DNA from: Candidatus Tidjanibacter gallistercoris
GTDB lineage: Bacteria > Bacteroidota > Bacteroidia > Bacteroidales > Rikenellaceae
Reading direction: 5' to 3'
NCBI GenBank assembly: GCA_019114205.1
Contig: DXFY01000020.1
Location: 1 to 58,565 of the forward strand
DNA length: 58,565 bases
Shown here in pieces: positions 1-8,820 of the stretch. Position 1 is the stretch's first letter. Every line of letters starts with the position of its first letter. The translations under genes and the position numbers were made by a program. A model generated the notes under the pieces. The model worked only from the letters and a program-made list of their open reading frames with translations. It searched no databases and was not told the DNA's origin.

Positions 1-237
1 GGGACAGGTAAAGAAGTGTCGATAAAGTCACTCGCACAACTGATTCAAAAAACCATCGGATACACGGGAGCGATAGAATTTGACAGCACAAAACCGGACG
101 GAACCATGCGTAAATTGACAGACGTCACAAAACTGCATTCATTGGGCTGGCACCATAAAATCGAACTCGAAGAAGGAGTGTCCAAATTATATGACTGGTA
201 TTTGAACAATCTGACAACAGACAACATCAGGTCATAG
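1..237 (+). CDS. fcl: GDP-L-fucose synthase, C-terminal fragment
   Basis: The reading frame is open from the first base and ends at TAG 235-237, so only the last 78 codons are present. The residues GTGKEVSIK, SKPDGTMRK and a LGW motif followed by the closing WYL helix match the C-terminus of GDP-L-fucose synthase (WcaG/Fcl, an SDR epimerase-reductase). The full enzyme converts GDP-4-keto-6-deoxymannose to GDP-L-fucose for surface glycans. The Rossmann fold and the catalytic Ser/Tyr/Lys lie outside the window. It converges on the cardiolipin synthase gene with an 18-bp gap and no obvious hairpin. Confidence 0.9.
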   Translation, partial: GTGKEVSIKSLAQLIQKTIGYTGAIEFDSTKPDGTMRKLTDVTKLHSLGWHHKIELEEGVSKLYDWYLNNLTTDNIRS

Positions 238-255
238 GTTCTTAGCTCTTCATCC

Positions 256-1728
256 TCACAGCAGCGGGCTGGCGAGTCGGGCGATGGACTCGCAGGCGGC
301 CTGGAGGTTGGGGCGGTTCTCCCAAGCCTCCGGCGTCACGGCGACGCTGTTGCCTATATCGCGCATGAAATAGCCCGTCAGCTCTTCCGCCACCCTGGGG
401 TCGTACATGACGGCCGACACTTCGAAATTGTCCTCGAAGCTGCGTATGTCCATGTTGGCCGAACCGACCGAACAGAAGTTGTCGTCGATAATCAGTATCT
501 TGGAATGGTTGAAGCCCTTGCAGAAGAAATAGACCTTGATACCCGCGTCGAGCATTTCCCCTATATAGGACCGCGAGGCCCAGTAGACGATTTTGCTGTC
601 CGACCGGTAAGGAAGGACGATACGCACGTCCACACCGCTGAGCGCCGCTACCTTGAGTGCGGTCAGGATGGCCTGATTGGGCAGGAAATACGGAGTGGAG
701 ATATAGATGGATTTTTTCGCCTTGTTGATGGCCGCGAAGAAAGCCTGCATGATGGAAGCCCAGTCGGAATCGGGACCGGAAGATGCGATTTGCATCGGTG
801 AGCGGGTGCGGATGCGGCTTTTCGGGAAGTACTTCTCGTCGTTGAGCAGTTCTCCTCCGCTGACGAAATACCAGTCGGCCATGAAAACGGCCTGCAGCAT
901 GTTCACCGCATCGCCTTCGATGCGCAGGTGCGTGTCGCGCCAGGGCCCGAACCTGGTGCCGCGTACATAACGGTCGGCCACGTTGATGCCGCCCGTAAAC
1001 CCCACCTTACCGTCCACCACGACGATTTTGCGGTGGTTCCGGTTGTTGAGCTTGCTGGTGAGCCACGGAAAGGCCACCGGCATGAAGCTGTGCACCCGAA
1101 TCCCCGCAGCCCGCAGCCTGCGGGCATGGCGGCGCTTCATGCTCCAGCTTCCCACATCGTCGTATATCAGCCGTACCTCCACGCCCTCCCGTGCCTTCTG
1201 CGCCAAAAGTTCGGTCAGGCTGCGGCCGATGTCGTCGTTTTCAAAAATATAATATTCGAGATGGACGGAGGAAGCCGCATTGCGAATCGCCTCGAACAGC
1301 TCCCCGAACTTGGTCTGCCCGTCGTTCAGTATCTTCACCCTGTTGCGCACGGTCAGCAGCGCCTTGTTGTTGTTGAGCAGGAGCGTAATGATGTCCTTGT
1401 TCGCTTCGATAGGTTCGATGTGCTGGATTTCCGGGTCCACCAGCTCGCGCAGTTGTACCCGGCACAGGCTGCCAATCTGCTCGATATCATCTATCTCTTT
1501 ACGGTTGAATATTTTCTCCTTCCGATAATTGCGCCCGAACACCATATAGAAGACGATGCCGGCTACCGGAAGCAGCGTAATCACCAAAATCCACGACAGG
1601 GCCTTTACCGGGTCGCGCAGGTCGTGGACGATGACGATGACCGTGGCGGCGATAATCACGAAATACAGTACCACGACTGCGCTCCTGATTTCGGACATAG
1701 ATATTATCGACGCGAGCAATCCTGTCAT
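256..1728 (-). CDS. cls: Cardiolipin synthase (phospholipase D family)
   Basis: About 490 residues. Two N-terminal membrane segments are followed by a basic stretch and two PLD catalytic domains. Each domain has an HKD motif: HRKIVVVDGKVGFTGG in the first and HSKILIIDDNFCSVGSANMD in the second. The enzyme condenses phosphatidylglycerol to cardiolipin at the inner membrane. The open frame extends upstream to 1908, but a TATATTTG -7 box lies at 1751-1758. Transcription should therefore begin just upstream of 1743, and I prefer the ATG at 1728; 1698 is also possible. The upstream extension lacks any membrane-protein character. Both active sites look intact. Confidence 0.9.
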   Translation of the reverse strand: MTGLLASIISMSEIRSAVVVLYFVIIAATVIVIVHDLRDPVKALSWILVITLLPVAGIVFYMVFGRNYRKEKIFNRKEIDDIEQIGSLCRVQLRELVDPEIQHIEPIEANKDIITLLLNNNKALLTVRNRVKILNDGQTKFGELFEAIRNAASSVHLEYYIFENDDIGRSLTELLAQKAREGVEVRLIYDDVGSWSMKRRHARRLRAAGIRVHSFMPVAFPWLTSKLNNRNHRKIVVVDGKVGFTGGINVADRYVRGTRFGPWRDTHLRIEGDAVNMLQAVFMADWYFVSGGELLNDEKYFPKSRIRTRSPMQIASSGPDSDWASIMQAFFAAINKAKKSIYISTPYFLPNQAILTALKVAALSGVDVRIVLPYRSDSKIVYWASRSYIGEMLDAGIKVYFFCKGFNHSKILIIDDNFCSVGSANMDIRSFEDNFEVSAVMYDPRVAEELTGYFMRDIGNSVAVTPEAWENRPNLQAACESIARLASPLL

Positions 1729-1750
1729 AATCCCATCGTACATGAACTTG

Positions 1751-1758
1751 CAAATATA
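1751..1758 (-). promoter_or_regulatory. -7 box upstream of cardiolipin synthase
   Basis: Reads TATATTTG on the minus strand, an exact TAnnTTTG match 23 nt before the preferred start codon. No TTTG is seen 19-21 nt upstream. Confidence 0.45.
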
Positions 1759-2005
1759 GCGATTCCCCTCCTGAATCCCGCCGCCGGACATGCTGCAAAT
1801 ATGGTACCTTTGCATTCCACGAGCGCGCATGCGGCCCTGAAACGAACGGCAGGCCCCTTTCTCATCGGCCGTCCTCCGGGCCGAAGAACGAAACGGCGCA
1901 TGCCGCACGTCCAGTCGGACACCTCCCGCTGCCGGAATTATCCGGCGGCGGATTCCCTTGCCGCGCCATGCGTCCGCAGCGCATTCCGAAATAAACGGGA
2001 CAGGA

Positions 2006-2036
2006 TTTGTTTTTTCGGTTTAATTGCCTAACTTTG
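2006..2036 (+). promoter_or_regulatory. Probable promoter upstream of greA
   Basis: TTTG at 2006-2009, 19 nt, then TAACTTTG at 2029-2036: a full match to the Bacteroidetes housekeeping promoter. The next supported + strand gene is greA at 2331, which implies a leader of about 290 nt. The 1909-2330 gap holds no other supported gene. Confidence 0.55.
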
Positions 2037-2330
2037 TCTTCGTATTCGAAAACGGCGCGCAGGGTGCGAAGAGAGGGTTCCGGCATCGGAATTCTTTTTT
2101 TACATGTACCTATCCAAACGGGGCGGCGCACCTATCCGGATACCGGACCGTCGCCGGCCCGCCGCAAAGGACGGAGTACAGCGGCAACGGTCCGAAGGGC
2201 TCGAACATCACGGAGATTCCGGCGTCCGCGCCGGGATTGCTCTTTTTCGGGGAGTACCCGCCGCATGTCCGGGTTCGATTATAAACGATATTAACCGCTT
2301 AATAGCCGGCACAATGCCGACACAGTAGTT

Positions 2331-2804
2331 ATGGCAGAAGTTACATACATGACCCGCGAAGGGTACAACAAGCTCAAGGCAGAGTTGGAACACATGCGTT
2401 CCGTGGAACGCCCGGCTGCGGCAGCAGCCATAGCCGAGGCCCGCGACAAGGGCGACCTTTCGGAAAACGCCGAATACGATGCGGCGAAGGAGGCGCAGGC
2501 CATGCTGGAAATGCGCATAGCGAATATGGAAGCCACGCTCGCCGGGGCACGCATCCTCGACGAGTCCAATGTCAACACAGACAAGATACAGATTCTCAGC
2601 CGTGTAAAATTGAAGAACCACACGACGGACAAGGAAGTCGAATACACCATCGTATCGGAAAAGGAGGCCAACCTGAAGGCGGGAAAGCTATCGATAGGCA
2701 CGCCCATCGCGCAGGCGCTGCTCGGCAAAAAGAAAGGCGACAAAGTCGATGTACAGGTTCCGGCGGGAACGGTCTGCTTCGAAGTGCTCGACATTTCCAT
2801 ATAA
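2331..2804 (+). CDS. greA: Transcription elongation factor GreA
   Basis: 157 residues, the usual GreA length. The N-terminal coiled coil includes the acidic tip segment ARDKGDLSENAEYDAAKE (residues about 41-58), which reaches into the RNA polymerase secondary channel and stimulates transcript cleavage in backtracked complexes. The C-terminal FKBP-like domain includes the segments IGTPIAQALLGKKKGD and VPAG. It is monocistronic: an intrinsic terminator follows 31 nt after the stop. The start at 2331 gives the canonical N-terminus (MAEVTYMTREGYNKL). Confidence 0.97.
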   Translation: MAEVTYMTREGYNKLKAELEHMRSVERPAAAAAIAEARDKGDLSENAEYDAAKEAQAMLEMRIANMEATLAGARILDESNVNTDKIQILSRVKLKNHTTDKEVEYTIVSEKEANLKAGKLSIGTPIAQALLGKKKGDKVDVQVPAGTVCFEVLDISI

Positions 2805-2834
2805 CGACGGCCGGAATTTCGGGCGGCGGACGAT

Positions 2835-2865
2835 ACCGGCATGCACGAGCATGCCGGTTGTTTTT
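2835..2865 (+). terminator. Intrinsic terminator after greA
   Basis: Perfect 10-bp stem ACCGGCATGC / GCATGCCGGT (2835-2844 with 2849-2858), loop ACGA, then TGTTTTT. Confidence 0.85.
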
Positions 2866-3419
2866 ATGCCGGTAACGCAACACCCGCACTGCATGCAGAA
2901 TGCTCCCGGCATCAAGCTGCATCATCCGTACCTTTCCGGCATCGCCCTCAATGTCACGTCAATAACCGGATTCCGCCTCCCCCGCCTCCCCCGCCTCTCG
3001 CACCGCTGCGGTCATTTTCCAGCCCGGCCTGAAACAGGGACACGCTCCCTGCCCGAAGCCTCTTCCCATCCGCAAGAGAGAAACGAATACTGCTGCGGTT
3101 CGCTCCGGTGAACGTTCCGCACGATGCCGTCGTACCCACTGCACAAGCAAGCCGTACGAAATATGCCGGCCAAGCGCCCGTTGCACGCAGCGCCGCACGA
3201 TACCGTTGTCTTCCGGTGCACGACCGGGCCCGCGAGCGTTCCTTCGCAGGAACGTTCCGCCCTGCGGTTCCCGTACAGCGCGAGAGAGCGCCCTCTCAGC
3301 GAACAGGATTCGCCCGCTCCGGCGCAGGAAACGGCCTGCCTCCGGCTGTATGGCCGACAGCACGGCCGGCCCGCGCATCGATTGTCGATATCGTCCGAGA
3401 CCGCCGGATGTCCGCGTTC
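2866..3419. other. Gene-free gap between greA and dinB
   Basis: GC-rich sequence with only shadow frames. The one visible structure is a short CCGCCTCCC micro-repeat (three units) near 2976-3000. I see no RNA gene or promoter. Confidence 0.6.
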
Positions 3420-4493
3420 CTACCATTCCGGAAAGTCGAATTCGAGCTGTCCGTATCGGGGCTGTTCCGTATCGCCCGGATTGCCGATACTCAGGCCGAG
3501 CAGACGTACCTTCCCGTACTCCAGGTCGATACCTGCCAGCAGGTCGAGGGACGTATCGAGGAACTGTCCGTATTCGGTAATGAAATCCGCAAAGGTATGG
3601 CTCCGCGTAATCTGTCTGAAATCGGCATATTTGATTTTCAGCGTCACGGTACGCCCGTAGAAGTCGCGGCGACCGGCCCGCCGCCACACCTCCTCGGCCG
3701 TCGTCCGAAGCTCGCGTTCGAGCGCGTCCCGCTCGTCGGTATCGGCGGCGAAGGTGTTTTCGCTCCCTACCGACTTGCGGATTCTTTCGGGGGTGACTTC
3801 GCGGTTGTCTATCGCCCGCGCATTCAGGTAATAGGTGTGACCGGCTTTCCCGAAGTGCCATACCAGTTCCGCCTCGCTGCGCATCTTCAGGTCGGCTCCG
3901 GTATGGATGCCGATGCCGTGCATCCGCTCGGCGGTCACCTTGCCCACTCCCCAGAACTGCTCTATCCGCAGTCCCTCGACGAACGCTTCGGCCTGCTCTG
4001 CCGTCACCACCGTAAGCCCGTCCGGTTTCCGGTAATCCGAAGCGATTTTTGCGAGGAACTTATTGACCGACACGCCCGCCGATGCCGTCAGTCCGGTGGT
4101 TTCCCGTATCCGCCTCCTGATTTCGGAGGCGATGACCGTTGCCGACGGCATGTTGTAATGATTCGTCGTAACATCGAGATAAGCCTCGTCGAGCGCCAAC
4201 GGTTCTACCCGGTCGGTGTAGTCCAGAAAAATATCCATAATCTGACGCGATACCTCCTTATAAACCTCGAACCGTGCCGGCACGAACACCAGCCGGGGAC
4301 ACCGTGCCGCGGCCGAACGCGACGGCATGGCCGAATGCACGCCGTAACGCCGCGCCTCGTAACTTGCCGCGGCCACGACGCCCCGCTCGCCCGGATGCCC
4401 TACGGCAAGGGGCAGCCCGCGCAGCTGCGGATTGTCCCGCTGCTCGATGGAAGCATAGAAGGCATCCATGTCTATATGGATAATCTTGCGCAT
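3420..4493 (-). CDS. dinB: DNA polymerase IV (Y-family translesion polymerase)
   Basis: 357 residues, full length for DinB. It starts with the catalytic IDMDAFYASIE motif (first metal-binding Asp at residue 8). The second catalytic pair is in LALDEAYLDV, the YEARRYGV fingers motif follows the N-terminus, and SAGVSVNKFLAKIASDYRKPDG lies in the palm/thumb. The C-terminal little-finger domain ends with the polar tail QLEFDFPEW, which resembles a clamp-binding QLxLF-type peptide. It performs error-prone bypass of DNA lesions. It is the last gene of the leftward block, 90 nt after the EEP gene. No LexA box was recognised upstream. Confidence 0.95.
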   Translation of the reverse strand: MRKIIHIDMDAFYASIEQRDNPQLRGLPLAVGHPGERGVVAAASYEARRYGVHSAMPSRSAAARCPRLVFVPARFEVYKEVSRQIMDIFLDYTDRVEPLALDEAYLDVTTNHYNMPSATVIASEIRRRIRETTGLTASAGVSVNKFLAKIASDYRKPDGLTVVTAEQAEAFVEGLRIEQFWGVGKVTAERMHGIGIHTGADLKMRSEAELVWHFGKAGHTYYLNARAIDNREVTPERIRKSVGSENTFAADTDERDALERELRTTAEEVWRRAGRRDFYGRTVTLKIKYADFRQITRSHTFADFITEYGQFLDTSLDLLAGIDLEYGKVRLLGLSIGNPGDTEQPRYGQLEFDFPEW

Positions 4494-4583
4494 CGGAAAA
4501 TAGCCCCTGAAACTACGGCCGCCTGCTGCGAGCGGCCTGCATGATGATAACGTACCGCGGCCGACGAATCGTGCGGCGGACGT

Positions 4584-5744
4584 TCACTCCGCCGCCAGCT
4601 CCACACCGGCAGCTACGGGCATGTGGTCGGAATAGACCTCGTCGAACGTATAGTAATTCACGACTTCCAGTCCGTCCGACACCATGATGTAGTCTATCCG
4701 GAACATGTTGAACAGCCGGTCGTACGTACCCGACGCCCCCGACCCGCGCTCTACGAAAGCATCGTGCAGGCCCCGCGCAATACGTCCGTAGGCGAACGAC
4801 GCGGGCGTATCGTTGAAGTCGCCGCATACGATGACCGGATAAGGCGATGCCTCTATCTGCGCGGCGACATCCATCGCCTGCGGCGCCCGGCGCATATAGC
4901 TTTCCCGCAGTTTGCCCGTTATTTCGGAAAGACGGGCCCGCGTCCGCTCTCCGGAGACGAATTTCAGGCTGGAAAGGAAGTCGATATCGTCGTTTTCGAT
5001 GTAGGTCGAATTGAGGTGGTTGTTGAATACCCGTACCGTATCCCGCTGTATCCGGATATCCGCCCACATGGAAAAGTTCCGGTCGCTGTCGGGTGCGGGA
5101 AGCAGTCCCGACGCCACGATGGGATAGCGGCTGAAAATTCCGAGTCCGGTGAAATAATCCCCCTTAGCCCCTTCGGACTCGTACGGAAAGACCTTGCTGT
5201 ATTTGAGGTCGGGAAGCAGCGACTTCGCACCGGTTCCCGCAAGCGTGCCGCCCAGTTCCTGAAAGCAGACGATATCTACGTTGTTGGCATCGATTAGGTC
5301 GACAATCAACTGTGCGGTCGATTTTCCCCCGGAAGCAAAACGGCCGTTGCACCCCATCACATTGTAGCTCATGACGACGAGTTCGCTCCGCGAAGGCACG
5401 GGTTCGTCGTAATGCCGGCGCAGGTCGGGACGGTAGAAACGCCCCGCGGCCCCTATCCCCGCCAAAAGTACCGCGGCCACGACGACGGCATATTTCTTCC
5501 AGCGCACAATCCACCACAGGCACAACATCAGTTCGGCGACGTAAATGGCGGGAAAGACCAATCCGGGGAACGCGAACACCCACGCCCGGCGCGGGTCGAT
5601 ATAACGGGCCAGGTAAGCGGCAAGCAGCAGGAGGGTGCATGCGACCGTCAGCACGAGCATGACGGTGTCGGCGACCCTGACGAACGCCGGGGCGCCCGCA
5701 CGCCGTTTCCCCTTCTTCTTATGATAATACCCGTAATCCTCCAT
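4584..5744 (-). CDS. Membrane-anchored endonuclease/exonuclease/phosphatase family protein
   Basis: 386 residues. A basic N-terminus is followed by three hydrophobic segments (about residues 25-110), then an EEP (DNase I-like) catalytic domain. Signature motifs are MSYNV, CFQELGG (catalytic Glu), NHLNSTY, GDFNDTP (catalytic Asp/Asn), DYIMVSD and the terminal SDHMPV (catalytic His). The domain is expected on the outer face of the inner membrane. The substrate (phosphodiester, lipid or nucleic acid) cannot be assigned. It lies 30 nt after the rhomboid gene, probably in the same transcript. Confidence 0.85.
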   Translation of the reverse strand: MEDYGYYHKKKGKRRAGAPAFVRVADTVMLVLTVACTLLLLAAYLARYIDPRRAWVFAFPGLVFPAIYVAELMLCLWWIVRWKKYAVVVAAVLLAGIGAAGRFYRPDLRRHYDEPVPSRSELVVMSYNVMGCNGRFASGGKSTAQLIVDLIDANNVDIVCFQELGGTLAGTGAKSLLPDLKYSKVFPYESEGAKGDYFTGLGIFSRYPIVASGLLPAPDSDRNFSMWADIRIQRDTVRVFNNHLNSTYIENDDIDFLSSLKFVSGERTRARLSEITGKLRESYMRRAPQAMDVAAQIEASPYPVIVCGDFNDTPASFAYGRIARGLHDAFVERGSGASGTYDRLFNMFRIDYIMVSDGLEVVNYYTFDEVYSDHMPVAAGVELAAE

Positions 5745-5774
5745 CGTGCCTTATCGGCGGAACGTCTCCGTCGG

Positions 5775-6443
5775 TCAATAATAGATTCGCCCTTTCCTTT
5801 TCCAGTACCACAGCAGCAGCCAGCCGAAAAGCATCCCACCCAGGTGGGCGAAATGCGCCACGCCGCCCCGACCGCTGATACCCGCAACGAGTTCGATGAC
5901 ACCGTATATGACGACGAACCATTTGGCCTTGAGGGCTATCGGCGGAAAGACGAGCATGATGACATTGTTCGGATGGAGCATGCCGAATGCGAGCAGCAGC
6001 CCGAATACGGCACCGGATGCTCCGATGGTATAGGTATGGGCATACCGTGCGAGCAGGGCGGGCGGAATGCCGGGGTCCGAGGCGGCGATGCTGTACTCAA
6101 TCCAGTTCACCCCCAACTGTATCAACCCTGCGCCGATGCCGCACACAATATAATACGTCAGGAAACGCCGGCTGCCCATGTCGTATTCCAGGCCGCGGCC
6201 GAACATCCAAAGAGCGAACATGTTGAAGAATATATGTCCGAAACCGGCATGCAGGAACATGTAGGTCAGCGGCTGCCAGATGTGGAAACCGCCCCCCTTC
6301 CAGAAGCTGAGCGCACCGAATTCAAGCAGCGCATTGCTCGCCCCGGCCGGAAGCAGCATTTCGGCCAGAAACACGAGTATGTTTATTATCAGCAGGTTCG
6401 CCACTACGGGCGGGGTTCTGTAAGCCCCGTTAACTATCGCCAT
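5775..6443 (-). CDS. Rhomboid family intramembrane serine protease
   Basis: 222 residues with six hydrophobic segments. The rhomboid hallmarks are present: HIFFNMFALWMFG (the HxxxN motif of TM2), GASGAVFG with the nucleophilic Ser, and HFAHLGGM with the catalytic His in the last helix. It cleaves single-pass membrane substrates within the bilayer; its substrate is unknown. It sits between mutL and the EEP gene on the same strand, 73 nt downstream of mutL. Confidence 0.92.
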   Translation of the reverse strand: MAIVNGAYRTPPVVANLLIINILVFLAEMLLPAGASNALLEFGALSFWKGGGFHIWQPLTYMFLHAGFGHIFFNMFALWMFGRGLEYDMGSRRFLTYYIVCGIGAGLIQLGVNWIEYSIAASDPGIPPALLARYAHTYTIGASGAVFGLLLAFGMLHPNNVIMLVFPPIALKAKWFVVIYGVIELVAGISGRGGVAHFAHLGGMLFGWLLLWYWKRKGRIYY

Positions 6444-6516
6444 GACAATCTGTTTTTTCGTTTATCCGGCCGGACATAGTCCGGCCCATCCCGTCCGCCG
6501 CAGCGGACGGAGCCGT

Positions 6517-8373
6517 TCATTTCCGGAACAGTTTCCGTATCTCGTCGGTTCCCAGGCGGACGAACACCGGCCTGCCGTCGAATGTATAATTATAACGACC
6601 GCCGTCGGACAGCGCCTCCATGACGGCGGTGATTTCTCCTTCGGAATATCCGGCCGGGGTACGCTTCGCCCCGTCGCGGGCAAGCACGGCGGCCAGTCGC
6701 TCGCGATTCGCTCCCGCGGGCTGCCGCTCGTCCGAAAGGGCATCCATGATGTCGTACAGCAAATCCTGCACTTCGTCAATCGTGAAATCGGCCGGTATGC
6801 CCGTCACTTCGATGCTGTTTCCGTCCCGCGCGGTATATTCGAAACCGAGCGCGAGAAATTCCGCATACCGTTCGGTCAGCAGCGCGGTATCGTCGGCCGA
6901 AAAGACCAGCACTTCGGGAAACATGAGTTTCTGCGTCACGGAGGTTTCGTTGCCGAGCATCATCCGGTAGCGTTCGAACAGAATCGCCTCCTTTGCCCGC
7001 CGCAGGTCCACCACGACCAGCGCTCCGCCGCAGGACGTCACCGCATAACCGCCCGCCAGAGGCAGGGCCCCCTCGAAACGGGTTTCGCAGGTATCGTCGG
7101 CGAGCGGCAGGTCTGCCTGCTCGCCCGCATCGTTGTGCTCGATGTACCGGAGTACCGTGCTGTCGAAACGGTCGAGCGCATCGTCCCGTCCCAGTCCTTC
7201 CAGCGTATCGTATGCACCCGCGAAATCGGAGAGACCTGCCTGCGACCTGCGCCCGACCGTTTCGTTCCGGAACGGGTTATAGGAAGGATTGGTCGCCGCA
7301 GCAGGAACATGTCCGATGCCGTCCTCCCGCCTCACGGGTATTTCCACACTGTCCCCGTCGTCGAAATCCATGAACGAAACGGCCCCGGTCTTGGCCAGGG
7401 ACTCCCGTACCGAAGCATGGATAATCTGCCAGATGGCCGGCCCGTCGTCGAACCGCACCTCTATCTTCTGCGGATGGATGTTCACATCGATTTTGTCGGG
7501 GTCTACCTCGAAGAAAAGAAAATAGGACGGCTGCGTACCGGCCGGTATCAGCTTTTCGTAAGCCTGCATGACGGCCTTGTGGAAATAAGGGCTTTTGAAA
7601 TACCTGCCGTTCACGTACATGTACTGTTCGCGGTTGGTCTGTTTGCTCGAAGAGGGTTTCCCTACGAATCCCGTTATCTTCACCAGCGACGTTTGGGTTC
7701 CCACCTCCAGCAGGCTGCCGGCGACGCTCTTTCCGATAAGTCCCACGATGCGCTGCTTCAGTCCCGAAGGCGGCAGGTTGAATACCGGCGCGTCTTCGCC
7801 GTAAAGGGCGAACGACATTTCCGGATGGCACATGGCCACCCTGCGGAACTCTTCTGCGATATGGCGCGGTTCGGTCGTACTCTTGTCGAGCGCTCGCCGA
7901 CGGGCGGGCACATTAAAGAACAGATTCTTCACGGCGAACTGGCTCCCCACGGGGGCCACCACGGCCTCCTGGGACTGGAACCGGCTTCCCTCCACCACGA
8001 GTTTCGTACCGAACTCGTCCTCCCGGCGCCGCGTGGTCAGCTCCACATGCGCGATAGCCGCTATGGATGCCAACGCCTCGCCTCGGAAACCGAACGTATG
8101 CAGCGCATAGACATCCTCGATGCGCGTTATCTTGCTCGTGGCATGCTTGTCGAACGCCATCCGCGCATCGACGGGCGACATGCCCTCGCCGTCGTCGATG
8201 ACCCGGATAAGCTCCTTGCCCCCGTTGCGGTAGCTCACGGTCACAGTCGTCGCACCGGCGTCCACGGAGTTTTCCATCATCTCCTTGACCACCGATGCCG
8301 GACGGTTCACCACTTCGCCCGCCGCAATCTGGCTCGCGACGGTATCGGGCAGCAATCTGATTTTGTCTGGCAT
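6517..8373 (-). CDS. mutL: DNA mismatch repair protein MutL
   Basis: 618 residues. The N-terminal GHKL ATPase domain has the Bergerat motifs: the Asn-bearing VVKEMMENSVDAG helix, DDGEGM, and GFRGEALASI. The transducer region includes YVNGRYFKSP and VDVNIHPQKIEVRF. The C-terminal dimerisation domain is present, but where endonuclease-type MutL proteins carry DQHA(x)2E(x)4E this protein reads DLRRAKEAILFE, so the metal-binding Gln-His is missing. It couples MutS recognition to downstream repair. It follows the small membrane-protein gene by 27 nt. Confidence 0.96.
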   Translation of the reverse strand: MPDKIRLLPDTVASQIAAGEVVNRPASVVKEMMENSVDAGATTVTVSYRNGGKELIRVIDDGEGMSPVDARMAFDKHATSKITRIEDVYALHTFGFRGEALASIAAIAHVELTTRRREDEFGTKLVVEGSRFQSQEAVVAPVGSQFAVKNLFFNVPARRRALDKSTTEPRHIAEEFRRVAMCHPEMSFALYGEDAPVFNLPPSGLKQRIVGLIGKSVAGSLLEVGTQTSLVKITGFVGKPSSSKQTNREQYMYVNGRYFKSPYFHKAVMQAYEKLIPAGTQPSYFLFFEVDPDKIDVNIHPQKIEVRFDDGPAIWQIIHASVRESLAKTGAVSFMDFDDGDSVEIPVRREDGIGHVPAAATNPSYNPFRNETVGRRSQAGLSDFAGAYDTLEGLGRDDALDRFDSTVLRYIEHNDAGEQADLPLADDTCETRFEGALPLAGGYAVTSCGGALVVVDLRRAKEAILFERYRMMLGNETSVTQKLMFPEVLVFSADDTALLTERYAEFLALGFEYTARDGNSIEVTGIPADFTIDEVQDLLYDIMDALSDERQPAGANRERLAAVLARDGAKRTPAGYSEGEITAVMEALSDGGRYNYTFDGRPVFVRLGTDEIRKLFRK

Positions 8374-8400
8374 GCCGTTAACTTGCGGAAAATAAATGAA

Positions 8401-8691
8401 TCAACTGATTACCCACGCAACGGCCACCACGAGCGCCGCGAGCACCACCAGCAGGAACAGCATGCTGCCCTTCTTCTTCCGGGCACGACGTGCCGCCCCC
8501 GCTTCGGATTCCATCATGCGCTGCATCCGGCGCCGACGCAGCATTTCGCCGGGGACATATTCCCCGTCGCCGGAGGGACGTACGCCGAGCAGCTCTTCGC
8601 GGCGCTTCTCGCGCGCTTCCTGCTCCGGGTCGTAATAACGCGGTCTGTAATCGAACTGCCTCGGCTTGGGCGTATAAAAGAACCTTGCCAT
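8401..8691 (-). CDS. Small C-terminally anchored membrane protein
   Basis: 96 residues from the ATG at 8691; the frame stays open to 8811, but that extension precedes the putative -7 box at 8809-8816. The N-terminus (MARFFYTPKPRQFDYRPRYY) is followed by a strongly charged DPEQEAREKRREE helix and an Arg/Lys-rich stretch. A single C-terminal transmembrane helix (about 76-94) ends the protein, so it should face the cytoplasm. Similar short proteins sit beside mutL in other Bacteroidetes; I know of no assigned function. Confidence 0.75.
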   Translation of the reverse strand: MARFFYTPKPRQFDYRPRYYDPEQEAREKRREELLGVRPSGDGEYVPGEMLRRRRMQRMMESEAGAARRARKKKGSMLFLLVVLAALVVAVAWVIS

Positions 8692-8808
8692 GCTTGCTGC
8701 GGGTATTGTCTGTTTGTTCGGGCGTACCGGTAAAAACGGAGGGGCGTTCGCAGCGTCACGATATCCGTATCCGGGACACGATGCCGACGAACGCCGTACG
8801 CGGGACAA

Positions 8809-8816
8809 CAAATATA
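8809..8816 (-). promoter_or_regulatory. -7 box between dnaJ and the mutL operon
   Basis: TATATTTG on the minus strand, directly after the dnaJ stop and about 118 nt before the 8691 start. No good -33 match, so weak evidence for separate transcription of the mutL block. Confidence 0.35.
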
Positions 8817-8820
8817 CTCC

